Assembly (NCBI GenBank): GCA_039197915.1
Contig: JBCCTV010000050.1
Span: 1 to 15,644 of the forward strand
Length of the DNA stretch: 15,644 nucleotides
Direction of reading: 5' to 3'
From: JAJFFW01 sp039197915
GTDB taxonomy: Bacteria > Pseudomonadota > Alphaproteobacteria > Caulobacterales > Parvularculaceae
Position numbers and translations under genes: made by a program. The first letter of the stretch is position 1. The number at the start of each line of letters is the position of its first letter. The notes under the pieces were generated by a model. That model ran no database searches, was not told the origin of the DNA, and was given only the letters and a program-made list of their open reading frames with translations. Positions 7,862 to 14,641 of the stretch are shown here, piece after piece.

Positions 7862-7890
7862 TGATCCCCCAGAATGCCCTTCGGTAACAT
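7862..7890 (+). promoter_or_regulatory. possible promoter upstream of cvpA-purF
   Basis: TGATCC (7862-7867), a 17-base spacer and TAACAT (7885-7890) resemble the layout of alphaproteobacterial ECF sigma (RpoE/ChrR-type) promoters, whose -35 is TGATCC and -10 begins TAA as I recall it. It lies about 160 bp upstream of cvpA. One site matching a short recalled consensus is weak evidence, and a housekeeping promoter elsewhere in the leader is as likely. Confidence 0.2.
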
Positions 7891-7940
7891 AATGCCCGTG
7901 GGTAAAAAGTGTCTCTTTCAAACCAACAATCGAATAAAAG

Positions 7941-7953
7941 CGCATTTAATGCG
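7941..7953. repeat. perfect 13-base dyad upstream of cvpA
   Basis: CGCATT-T-AATGCG is a perfect inverted repeat in the AT-rich part of the leader, 99 bp before cvpA. It has the size and symmetry of a small operator for a dimeric regulator. No regulator gene is adjacent, so the binding protein is unknown. Confidence 0.4.
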
Positions 7954-7960
7954 GGCCCTA

Positions 7961-7985
7961 GCTGTTGAGCACATTGCGCAACAGC
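7961..7985. promoter_or_regulatory. long hairpin/operator-like dyad upstream of cvpA-purF
   Basis: GCTGTTGAGCA (7961-7971) and TGCGCAACAGC (7975-7985) pair over 11 positions with one mismatch, around the three-base loop CAT. No T-run follows, so it is not an intrinsic terminator. It begins eight bases after the 7941-7953 dyad and ends 67 bp before cvpA. It could be an operator of the purine operon or a stable 5' leader hairpin. It does not look like the E. coli PurR box or a purine riboswitch. Confidence 0.45.
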
Positions 7986-8052
7986 GATATTAGCCTGTGC
8001 CACGGGGAGCGGTTAGGTTGCGCGCGCGCGTGGCCGGTACGAGGGCTCAGGC

Positions 8053-8805
8053 ATGACGTGGTTTGACTTCCTGATTTTGGGGGCTCTTGCTCTTTCTGTC
8101 GGCTTTGCAGCGGTCCGCGGCGCCATACGCGAAGGCGCAACACTGCTGGCGCTTGCAATATCCGGCTTTGCAACGTTCCTCCTTTACGGGCCCTTGATGA
8201 GCGCCTTTGGCCTTACCGGTTCTTTCTTCGGCATGATCGCGCTGATTGGCGTTCTCGGCGTCGTGCTTTTTTTGATCGTATACACCGCTTTTCATATCGG
8301 CTTGGGGTCGGTCCGGCTTAGCGGCCGCAATGTTGTGATTGATCGCGCAGTTGGCGGTGTCTTCGGACTGCTAAGGGGCCTCGCGCTGATTGGCTTGAGT
8401 TTCCTCGGTTACGCCTACTACCTCGACGAAGATAATCGGCCCCCGTCAATCAATGGCGCGATGCTCCTGCCCGTGGCTCAAGCGAGCGCAAGTTTTTTCG
8501 AAGGCCTGGCGCCGCAACGCGACGCTAAGCAAATCATCAGCGCCGACGAGCTAGAACGCCGTATTGATGTCAGCGAAGACGGATATGCGCCTCGCGATCA
8601 AAACGCGTTGGACGAAATCGTCGTTACAACAACGACCAGCAGCGATGAAAGCGTTGATGGCGGTAACGCCGATACAAGTGGCGGCGGCGTCATCAATCCG
8701 GGTGCAAATGAAAGTCAGACAGGCGACCCATCAACGGGCGCCCGGTCAATCGATGATATCGTCACCGATAGCGTCGGTGACACAGTCACTAAGGGCGATC
8801 AATAG
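8053..8805 (+). CDS. cvpA: CvpA family membrane protein
   Basis: This is an inner-membrane protein of the CvpA (colicin V production) family, which in many proteobacteria is encoded directly before purF and supports envelope integrity and stress tolerance. The exact molecular role is unresolved. Four hydrophobic segments are visible: about residues 5-25, 30-48, 60-83 and 105-126. The family-typical opening WFDFLILGALALSVGFAAVRGAIREG is present along with DRAVGGVFGLLRGL (97-110). Residues 150-250 form a polar tail rich in Asp, Ser, Thr and Gly, much longer than in E. coli CvpA (about 160 residues in total). The start is supported by GAGGG at 8041-8045, seven bases before the ATG. Its stop codon overlaps the ribosome binding site of purF, nine bases upstream of that gene, so the two are translationally linked. 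Confidence 0.92.
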   Translation: MTWFDFLILGALALSVGFAAVRGAIREGATLLALAISGFATFLLYGPLMSAFGLTGSFFGMIALIGVLGVVLFLIVYTAFHIGLGSVRLSGRNVVIDRAVGGVFGLLRGLALIGLSFLGYAYYLDEDNRPPSINGAMLLPVAQASASFFEGLAPQRDAKQIISADELERRIDVSEDGYAPRDQNALDEIVVTTTTSSDESVDGGNADTSGGGVINPGANESQTGDPSTGARSIDDIVTDSVGDTVTKGDQ

Positions 8806-8807
8806 GG
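8804..8807 (+). promoter_or_regulatory. purF ribosome binding site overlapping the cvpA stop
   Basis: AGGG starts inside the cvpA TAG stop and lies seven bases before the GTG at 8815. It supports the GTG as the purF start and suggests that ribosomes finishing cvpA help start purF. Confidence 0.6.
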
Positions 8808-8814
8808 CGGCATC

Positions 8815-10332
8815 GTGATAGAAACGACGATTGAAAAACTTTCCCGAGCAAAATACTCAAACGTCGGGAAACGTCGTTCGTATTTTCCAAAACAGCTAAA
8901 CGAGGAATGCGGTGTCTTCGGCGTAATCGGAACCGCCGACGCAGCCGCCGTTACCGCGCTTGGCCTCCACGCCCTTCAGCACCGGGGGCAAGAAGCCGCG
9001 GGGATCGCGTCGTTCGACGGAGACCGCTTCCACACCGAACGCAGGCTGGGCCTCGTCGCCGATAATTTTTCATCGAAAGAGGCGTTGGAGACGTTAGCAG
9101 GAACAGCCGCTATTGGGCACACGCGATACTCAACGCAAGGCGACACGGTCATGCGTAACGTTCAGCCGCTCTACGCAGATTTATCCCGGGGCGGCATCGC
9201 TATCGCCCATAACGGCAACCTTACCAACGCAAAGACGCTCCGCGCAGAATTAGTCCGCAATGGCTGTATTTTTCAGTCGACGTCTGACTCAGAGCTCTTC
9301 TTGCAACTGACCGCGCGTTCCCATCACCTTTCCCTGGTCGACAAATTGATCGACGCTTGCAAACAGGTGGAAGGCGCCTACGGGCTGGTTGTTCTGACGC
9401 CGGATCATCTGATTGGCGCGCGCGACCCCCTCGGCATCCGGCCGCTGATCCTCGGGTCCTTGAACGGCAAGCCTGTGCTTGCGTCGGAAACCTGTGCGCT
9501 TGACGTCATCGGAGCCGACTTCGTTCGCGACGTAAATCCTGGCGAAATCGTTGTCTGTGAGGCCAACGGATCGGTTGAAAGCCGCCAGGCGTTTCCCGCT
9601 CCGCCAAGCCCGCGGCCATGTATCTTTGAGCTCATTTACTTCGCCCGCCCAAATTCCTTTGTCGACGGTGTCAGCGTCTATCAGCTGCGCAAGCGGCTCG
9701 GCAAACAGCTCGCGCGGGAAGCGCCGTCGGATGCGGATATTGTTTCGCCGATTCCAGACAGCGGGGTCGCTGCGGCCATCGGCTATGCGCAAAAGTCAAA
9801 ACTCCCCTACGAGATGGCGCTCATTCGATCGCATTTCGCTGGACGCACATTTATCGAGCCGCAACAGGCGATCCGCGAGGCTGGCGTTGCGCGAAAACAC
9901 TCCGCCAACCGGGGCGTCATCGCGGGGAAACGCGTTACGCTCGTCGACGACTCGATCGTACGCGGAACAACGACCCGCAAAATCACCTCGATGCTGCGCG
10001 CGGCAGGCGCAAAAGAAGTTCATATTCGCGTCGCGTGCCCACCCATACAGTACCCTGATTATTATGGGATCGACACGCCGTCCCGCGAAGAATTGATGGC
10101 GGCCGGAATGGATGTCGAGGAAATGCGGGAGTCTATCGGCGCCGATAGTCTGGCGTTTTTGTCGCTCGACGGCCTCTATGACGCTATGGGCAAGGGCCCT
10201 CGAAAGAAAGACGCCCCTGCGTTCACGGACCATTGCTTCACAGGCGACTACCCGACACGATTAATCGACCAGAGCGAAATCGAGCGGAACGCGATGATCG
10301 AGCAGCTCTCATTCCTAGCCGAAAGCGGCTAG
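8815..10332 (+). CDS. purF: amidophosphoribosyltransferase
   Basis: PurF makes 5-phosphoribosylamine from PRPP and glutamine, the first committed step of de novo purine synthesis, in the cytosol. The 505 residues contain the N-terminal glutaminase domain, with the nucleophile Cys32 in EECGVFGVIG preceded by a 31-residue propeptide. Such propeptides are removed in the Bacillus-type enzymes. GHTRYSTQGD (101-110) and HNGNL (132-136) follow, and then the phosphoribosyltransferase domain with the PRPP loop VTLVDDSIVRGTTT (374-387). Three of the four cysteines that bind a [4Fe-4S] cluster in B. subtilis PurF appear conserved by position: C269 (CIFELIYFARP), C408 (VACPP) and C474 (HCFTGDYP). The fourth, expected three residues before C474, is Thr471. 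The start is GTG, set by AGGG seven bases upstream. Purine pathway genes other than this are not in the window, so the operon appears to be only cvpA-purF, ending convergently with the next gene. Confidence 0.97.
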   Translation: MIETTIEKLSRAKYSNVGKRRSYFPKQLNEECGVFGVIGTADAAAVTALGLHALQHRGQEAAGIASFDGDRFHTERRLGLVADNFSSKEALETLAGTAAIGHTRYSTQGDTVMRNVQPLYADLSRGGIAIAHNGNLTNAKTLRAELVRNGCIFQSTSDSELFLQLTARSHHLSLVDKLIDACKQVEGAYGLVVLTPDHLIGARDPLGIRPLILGSLNGKPVLASETCALDVIGADFVRDVNPGEIVVCEANGSVESRQAFPAPPSPRPCIFELIYFARPNSFVDGVSVYQLRKRLGKQLAREAPSDADIVSPIPDSGVAAAIGYAQKSKLPYEMALIRSHFAGRTFIEPQQAIREAGVARKHSANRGVIAGKRVTLVDDSIVRGTTTRKITSMLRAAGAKEVHIRVACPPIQYPDYYGIDTPSREELMAAGMDVEEMRESIGADSLAFLSLDGLYDAMGKGPRKKDAPAFTDHCFTGDYPTRLIDQSEIERNAMIEQLSFLAESG

Positions 10333-10353
10333 CAACCGCTGTGCTCAATTAAT

Positions 10354-10902
10354 TCAGTCGCGCTTGTTGTCTTCCGTGTAGCCGAGTTCGCGAAGCGGGT
10401 CTTCCCCAAGGTTCGGATCTCCGGGGTTTAACTGACCGGTCGACGCGGCGGACGTCCCATCGGATATTTCGTTATCGACGCTGGCGCCAGTGTCGGGAAC
10501 ACTCGGCGTTGCGCTGACGCTTTCGCCATCTCCGACTATGTCGCTATCGTCCAAACCTATCGATTGCGCCGATCCGTCGCCAAGCTCAAACGACGCTGGC
10601 GCAACAGCGGCAGCCGCACCTTCAGCGCTTAAGACTGACGACCTGCCGGTCGACATCGTCTTCTCGACTTGCGCGGTCAAGCGACGCATCTCAATGGCGA
10701 GATCTTCAGCGCGCGACAGATCAGCAGCAGCGTTGTCCCGGGAAAGTCTCGCCGCCCCGGCTGCTTTGAAAGCCAATGCGCAAACGGCAAGCGCGCAAAA
10801 CAATACCAGACACGCAGCGCCAAGCAGCGCAATTTGCGTAACGAAATAAGCCTGCGCCGCCGGGTCAACCCCTGCGATATCGCTTAATGAAGGAAATCCC
10901 AT
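10354..10902 (-). CDS. hypothetical single-pass membrane protein with acidic tail
   Basis: I do not recognise this 182-residue protein. It has one strong hydrophobic helix (about 18-46, YFVTQIALLGAACLVLFCAL onward), then a short charged helix (about 52-83, RDNAAADLSRAEDLAIEMRR) that could be a coiled coil. The remaining ~95 residues are disordered and rich in Asp, Gly, Ser and Glu, ending GYTEDNKRD. This is the architecture of an inner-membrane anchor with a cytoplasmic or periplasmic tether. It is convergent with purF (21 bp between the stops) and divergent from the photolyase gene, so it stands alone. Its low-complexity tail resembles the tail of CvpA in composition, though not in detectable sequence. 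The opening MGFPSLSDIAG and consistent codon use make it likely to be a real gene. Confidence 0.7.
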   Translation of the reverse strand: MGFPSLSDIAGVDPAAQAYFVTQIALLGAACLVLFCALAVCALAFKAAGAARLSRDNAAADLSRAEDLAIEMRRLTAQVEKTMSTGRSSVLSAEGAAAAVAPASFELGDGSAQSIGLDDSDIVGDGESVSATPSVPDTGASVDNEISDGTSAASTGQLNPGDPNLGEDPLRELGYTEDNKRD

Positions 10903-10988
10903 ACCCTCGAAACTCCGCGCACTTTCGATCCTGCGTCGACCAACTACCGTCGCTAAACTAAACGCTCCTGGCGATCCGGTCTAGGCGC

Positions 10989-10994
10989 AGGTGG
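10989..10994 (+). promoter_or_regulatory. ribosome binding site deciding the photolyase start
   Basis: AGGTGG is four bases before the GTG at 10999 and 13 bases before the ATG at 11008. The spacing favours GTG 10999, which adds three residues (start, Thr, Ala) ahead of the ATG. It is a close call because four bases is slightly short. Confidence 0.45.
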
Positions 10995-10998
10995 CGTA

Positions 10999-12447
10999 GT
11001 GACCGCCATGCAGGATAAACCTCACATCGTCTGGTTGCGTCGTGATCTGCGGCTTGCTGATAATCCAGCGCTTACCGGCGCATGCGCATCGGGCGCGCCG
11101 GTTGCGATTGTCTATATCTTTGACGAGGATGAGCCCTTCGCACCAGGCGGCGCCGCCAAGTGGTGGCTGCACCATTCGCTGCGAGCATTGGATGAGGCCC
11201 TCGATGATATCGGGGCTTCACTGACTTTGCGCCGTGGTTCGGCAAAATCCGTGTTGACAGACCTGGCGGCGGAAATCGGCGCCGGGGCCGTGCATTGGAA
11301 CCGCCGTTACGCGCCTTCGCAGATTGCGGTCGATAAGGAAATCAAGGAGACGCTTGCCGATAGAGGCATCGAGACGACGTCTTATAATGGCGCGCTCTTG
11401 CGTGAACCCTGGGAACTCAAAACCGGCGCCGGTGGGCATTTCAAAGTCTTCACGCCGTTTTGGAAAAACCTCCGCGCCGCTGGCCCTGCGCGGGCGAAAT
11501 CCGAAAAGCCGCCAAAGAAAATCAGCCAACCGAAGATAAAACCAAAGAGCGACCGGCTGGAAAGCTGGGCGCTGACGCCCTCCAACCCAAATTGGGCGGA
11601 AGAGTTCCCAAATATTTGGACGCCGGGCGAAGCCGGCGCATCAGAAAAGCTCGACGCGTTTTTGAGCGCCGATGTTTCCCGCTACGACGACGAGCGCAAC
11701 CGCCCCGACCTCGACACAACCTCGCGCCTCTCACCGCATCTGGCGTTCGGTGAGGTTTCACCACTTCAGGTTTGGGAAAAAACCCATAGCGCTATTGATA
11801 ATGGCGCTCGAGCGGACAGCGCCGCGACTTTTCTCTCCGAGATCGCTTGGCGCGAATTCTCTTACCTGCTGCTTTATCATTATGATGGATTGAACAGCAT
11901 ACCGATTAAACCCGCCTTCGAGTCGTTTCCGTGGCGTGGGGACAAAGCCGACCTGCGCGCCTGGACGCGCGGTCAGACAGGATATCCGATTGTTGACGCG
12001 GGGATGAGACAGCTTTGGCGTACGGGCTGGATGCACAATCGTGTACGGATGATCGTCGCAAGCTTCCTCGTCAAGCACTTGCTGCTTCCTTGGCAGGAAG
12101 GCGAAAAGTGGTTTTGGGATACCCTGGTCGACGCGGACCCGGCGAGCAACGCCGCGAGCTGGCAATGGACCGCCGGATGCGGCGCGGACGCAGCACCCTA
12201 CTTCCGTATTTTCAACCCCATCACACAAGGCGAAAAGTTTGATCCTGACGGCGCTTACACCCGCCTCTACGTGCCTGAGGTTTCTGGTCTACCTAATAAG
12301 TATTTGCAAAAACCATGGGACGCGCCCGAGAAGTTTACCCGCCATGCGGGCGTAACTCTCGGTGAAAATTATCCAGGCCCGTTGGTTGACCACCCAAAAG
12401 CGCGTGTGCGAGCGCTCGACGCCTTTGAACATACAAAGAAAAAGTGA
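10999..12447 (+). CDS. phrB: deoxyribodipyrimidine photolyase (class I CPD)
   Basis: The enzyme uses reduced FAD and blue light to split cyclobutane pyrimidine dimers in DNA. The 482 residues show an N-terminal Rossmann-like antenna domain (HIVWLRRDLRLADNPAL, 9-25, and WNRRYAP, 100-106) and a C-terminal FAD domain. The latter contains FLSEIAWREFSYLLLYHY (278-295), the dimer-recognition stretch FPWRGDKADLRAWTRGQTGYPIVDAGMRQL split around 310-339, and TGWMHNRVRMIVASFLVKHLL (342-362). The FAD-site block ASNAASWQW...DAAPYFRIFNP (382-407) includes the tryptophans used for electron transfer. No signal peptide is present. The start is taken as GTG 10999, with ATG 11008 as the alternative. It is followed by the CFA-like gene after 28 bp, almost certainly one operon. 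An (6-4) photolyase or cryptochrome role is less likely given these class I motifs. Confidence 0.94.
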   Translation: MTAMQDKPHIVWLRRDLRLADNPALTGACASGAPVAIVYIFDEDEPFAPGGAAKWWLHHSLRALDEALDDIGASLTLRRGSAKSVLTDLAAEIGAGAVHWNRRYAPSQIAVDKEIKETLADRGIETTSYNGALLREPWELKTGAGGHFKVFTPFWKNLRAAGPARAKSEKPPKKISQPKIKPKSDRLESWALTPSNPNWAEEFPNIWTPGEAGASEKLDAFLSADVSRYDDERNRPDLDTTSRLSPHLAFGEVSPLQVWEKTHSAIDNGARADSAATFLSEIAWREFSYLLLYHYDGLNSIPIKPAFESFPWRGDKADLRAWTRGQTGYPIVDAGMRQLWRTGWMHNRVRMIVASFLVKHLLLPWQEGEKWFWDTLVDADPASNAASWQWTAGCGADAAPYFRIFNPITQGEKFDPDGAYTRLYVPEVSGLPNKYLQKPWDAPEKFTRHAGVTLGENYPGPLVDHPKARVRALDAFEHTKKK

Positions 12448-12475
12448 TTAACTGGCGTCAGCAAGAAGGAAACGC

Positions 12476-13765
12476 ATGGGCCACCAAGAGGCTGCGGCGC
12501 AGCAAAACGCGACGACACATTCACACACATTTCCACCCCTTGGGACTGCAATCGCGGTGACGCCGGAAAACCGCGCGGAAGCGCTGCGGGGTACGCCAAT
12601 TTTTTTCAGGCTCGCGTGCAATATCGCGGCGCGCATCCAGATTGGGTCAATCACCTTTCAACTTCCCGACGGACGGGCGCTGGCGTTTAACGGCGTCGAG
12701 GAACCTGAGACCCGCGCTTTGATTCAAATCTCCGATTTTGATTTCGCGCGGCGGGTCATTTTCGGGGGCGATAGCGGCTTTTTTGAAAGCTTCGCGGACG
12801 GCCAATGGGACACGCCCGATCTTTCGACGTGCCTTTATGTGCTGGCGCGAAATGCAGACCACATTAACCGCGCGTTTGAAGGGACGACGCTCATCCGCTG
12901 GATTGAACGGGCCCGCCACGCCATGAACCGAAACACGAAGGTCGGCGCGAAACGCAATATTATGGCCCATTATGATCTCGGGAATGCGTTTTACGAGAAA
13001 TGGCTCGACAAAACGATGACCTATTCATCGGCGCGGTTTCATTCGCAGACGGAGAACTTAGCCGATGCTCAAACGAATAAGTATCGCGCCTTAGCGCATT
13101 CAATTGGGCTTAAACCCGACGAACACGTCTTAGAAATTGGCGCAGGCTGGGGCGGCTTCGCTGAGTTCGCCGCAAAGGAAGTCGGCGCTAAAGTCACCGG
13201 ACTAACAATTTCCGCCGCTCAATACGATTATGCCAGTGAGCGGATCTTCCGAGCGGGTCTAAACGAGCGCGTTTCTCTCCGCCTGCAAGATTATCGCGAT
13301 GAAGCAGGCGCCTACGATAAAATTGCTTCCATAGAAATGTTTGAGGCTGTGGGCAAAGCCTACTGGCCGCAATATTTCTCGAAAGTCCGTGAGTGTCTTG
13401 CCCCGGGCGGTGTCGCCGGACTGCAAATCATAACGATTGCTGACCGTTTCTTCGACAGATATCTAAAGTCGCCAGACTTCATTCAGCGATATGTTTTTCC
13501 GGGCGGCATGCTGCCGAGCCCAAGCCAGCTTAAAACGCATATCAACGGCGCAGGGCTCACATGGAAGGACACCAACGCTTTTGGTGAAGACTATGCACGG
13601 ACTCTTGCTGAATGGCGCGAACGCTTCCTCGGCGCCTGGGACGATATCGCACAAATGGGGTATTCGGAACGTTTTAAGAAGCTCTGGCGTTTCTACCTAG
13701 CCTATTGCGAGGCGGGGTTTCGGGCTCGCACCACGGACGTCGTCCAAGTCTCGCTGACCCGCTAA
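12476..13765 (+). CDS. cfa: cyclopropane-fatty-acyl-phospholipid synthase family methyltransferase
   Basis: This is an S-adenosylmethionine-dependent enzyme that adds a methylene or methyl carbon to unsaturated acyl chains of membrane phospholipids. The 429 residues contain the SAM-binding motif VLEIGAGWGG (218-227), AHYDLGNAFYEKWLD (164-178), TISAAQYDYA (244-253), EMFEAVG (287-293), NAFGEDYARTLAEWRERF (367-384) and the closing YCEAGFRAR (410-418). The bicarbonate-binding residues of E. coli Cfa are partly changed: the Cys in MQYSCAYW is Ser185 here (MTYSSARF), and the His of LLHTIGS aligns with an Ile (QIITIAD). The conserved Glu in EMFEAVG and Cys411 remain. AAGGAA lies five bases before the ATG. 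It follows the photolyase gene by 28 bp, a pairing found in several alphaproteobacteria, where light or singlet-oxygen stress control is reported. It could be a true cyclopropane synthase or a related lipid C-methylase. Confidence 0.9.
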   Translation: MGHQEAAAQQNATTHSHTFPPLGTAIAVTPENRAEALRGTPIFFRLACNIAARIQIGSITFQLPDGRALAFNGVEEPETRALIQISDFDFARRVIFGGDSGFFESFADGQWDTPDLSTCLYVLARNADHINRAFEGTTLIRWIERARHAMNRNTKVGAKRNIMAHYDLGNAFYEKWLDKTMTYSSARFHSQTENLADAQTNKYRALAHSIGLKPDEHVLEIGAGWGGFAEFAAKEVGAKVTGLTISAAQYDYASERIFRAGLNERVSLRLQDYRDEAGAYDKIASIEMFEAVGKAYWPQYFSKVRECLAPGGVAGLQIITIADRFFDRYLKSPDFIQRYVFPGGMLPSPSQLKTHINGAGLTWKDTNAFGEDYARTLAEWRERFLGAWDDIAQMGYSERFKKLWRFYLAYCEAGFRARTTDVVQVSLTR

Positions 13766-13808
13766 AAGCAAATCTCGCGATTACGGACGCGTAAAAGCGC
13801 TCTCCGCC

Positions 13809-13814
13809 AAGGAG
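13809..13814 (+). promoter_or_regulatory. strong ribosome binding site with no recognisable gene behind it
   Basis: AAGGAG is followed after seven bases by ATG at 13822, close to the ideal Shine-Dalgarno arrangement. It is 43 bp after the cfa stop. Its strength contrasts with the short, unrecognised frame it precedes, which suggests either a small gene or the intact start of a broken one. Confidence 0.5.
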
Positions 13815-13821
13815 ATCTAAC

Positions 13822-13932
13822 ATGCGTCGACATGGTCCCTTAAAACATCGTGGGCCGCATGCGGATTACCAAACTATCCATCGATCATCCGCAGCACAAT
13901 GTTTCACGTCTTCTGCTTTGTGCCGCCAATAG
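13822..13932 (+). CDS. short open frame of 36 codons, function unknown
   Basis: The frame begins at ATG 13822 behind a strong ribosome binding site and ends at TAG 13930. The product would be basic and rich in His, Arg and Ser (start MRRHGPLKHRGPHADY), with no hydrophobic segment and no family I recognise. The composition is not typical of a folded protein. It could be a leader peptide, a spurious frame, or the start of a gene shifted out of frame, since the next frame over stays open to 14018. Confidence 0.2.
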   Translation: MRRHGPLKHRGPHADYQTIHRSSAAQCFTSSALCRQ

Positions 13933-14025
13933 TCTTACTACAAGGCGCCGAGACAGAACTTGCCGACAGACATCTGTTCTGGCGACCGGTTCACACTGTC
14001 ATCGGAAAAAACGTCTAATGTCGTT

Positions 14026-14039
14026 CGCCCTTAAGGGCG
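14026..14039. repeat. perfect 14-bp palindrome
   Basis: CGCCCTTAAGGGCG is a perfect palindrome, readable as a five-pair GC stem with a TTAA loop. It lies 34 bp beyond the end of the minus-strand NTF2-fold gene and 260 bp after cfa. No T-run follows on either strand. It may be part of a bidirectional terminator or an operator. Confidence 0.4.
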
Positions 14040-14073
14040 GACCCGGCTTCAAAGGCGCTAACTCACCAGTTCA

Positions 14074-14550
14074 TTACGCCTCGATTTTTGGGGTTCCCAC
14101 CGGCGGCAGCCAGGTAAGGGATGAGTGATGCAAAGAGATCAAAACCTGATCGTTCAGCTTGTGATATGCGAAGGTATAATCCGCACGCGTCGCATTACCG
14201 TCGCTATCTACGAAGGTATAATGACCCATGTCTTTGTATCCAAGCCCCCCAGCCTTTAGAACAGGACCGGCGGCGCTTTGGAATTCAACGCTCTTCCAAC
14301 CTCGATGCAAGAAACCGTCGTCATTCGGATAGTCTGGGTTGCCGCCAATGAAATACGATTTGGCGCCGGCGCGGTCTAACCGGATCACATCTGCAAGCGT
14401 CGGCTTGAAAAGAAGCGGCTCTTCCGACCCGCCGAAGTCGTATAGGTCCAAAAGGCTATCAACATCACGCTCGGTAACGAACTTCGCCCAGGCGCGCTGC
14501 GCGGCTATCACCTCAGCTTTTGTCATCGGCTGATACACTCGGTCAGTCAT
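14074..14550 (-). CDS. NTF2-like / SnoaL-fold protein
   Basis: This 158-residue protein has the pattern of the cone-shaped NTF2-like fold. An opening helix MTKAEVIAAQRAWAKFVTER (9-28) leads into DVDSLLDLYDF (30-40), then the strands containing SVEF, DMGHYTFVDSDGN (109-121), ADYTFAYHKLNDQVLISLHHSS (124-145) and a short tail. The closing HHSS before a hydrophobic/Pro tail resembles the CaMKII-association/SnoaL-like relatives, in which the pocket binds a small ligand or acts as an isomerase or dehydratase. The catalytic function cannot be assigned. There is no signal peptide. AGGA (complement of 14560-14563) lies nine bases before the ATG. The gene upstream on the same strand is the glutaminyl cyclotransferase, 91 bp away, so the two could be co-transcribed. 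Confidence 0.7.
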   Translation of the reverse strand: MTDRVYQPMTKAEVIAAQRAWAKFVTERDVDSLLDLYDFGGSEEPLLFKPTLADVIRLDRAGAKSYFIGGNPDYPNDDGFLHRGWKSVEFQSAAGPVLKAGGLGYKDMGHYTFVDSDGNATRADYTFAYHKLNDQVLISLHHSSLTWLPPVGTPKIEA

Positions 14551-14641
14551 ATTTGATATTCCTAATGGCGTCCGCTTTGAATTCTGCCGGAAAAGTCACC
14601 AGTCGTCGACCAGTAAGGCTGAATGAGCCACACACGCGCCC

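Larger units (their letters stand above)
13766..14073. other. 308-bp stretch without a convincing gene
   Basis: This lies between the CFA-like gene and the convergent NTF2-fold gene. It holds an AAGGAG ribosome binding site at 13809-13814 with a 36-codon frame behind it. A second frame is open from 13821 to 14018 but has no supported start; its translation includes MFHVFCFVPPIVLL and ends HLFWRPVHTVIGKNV. A third frame, 13850-14128, runs into the neighbour antisense and is basic and low in quality. The stretch could be a decayed gene that once followed cfa, or a leader with a small peptide. A palindrome at 14026-14039 is listed separately. Confidence 0.5.

Noticed and set aside
7961..7985. 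Hairpin before cvpA as an intrinsic terminator
   Set aside because: No T-run follows on either strand, and it is 150 bases after the DUF2306 stop, with a better-placed T-run at 7851.
9289..10233. Minus-strand frames of 145-167 codons within purF
   Set aside because: Antisense shadows of a full-length purF; no start signals or known motifs.
10925..11001. GATCC boxes at 10927-10931 and 10973-10977 before the photolyase gene as ECF promoter elements
   Set aside because: The possible -10 sequences are 22 and 19 bases away, longer than the spacing I recall, and the second overlaps the start codon.
13850..14128. 92-codon plus-strand open frame after cfa
   Set aside because: Basic, no recognisable motif, no ribosome binding site, and its end runs antisense into the NTF2-fold gene.
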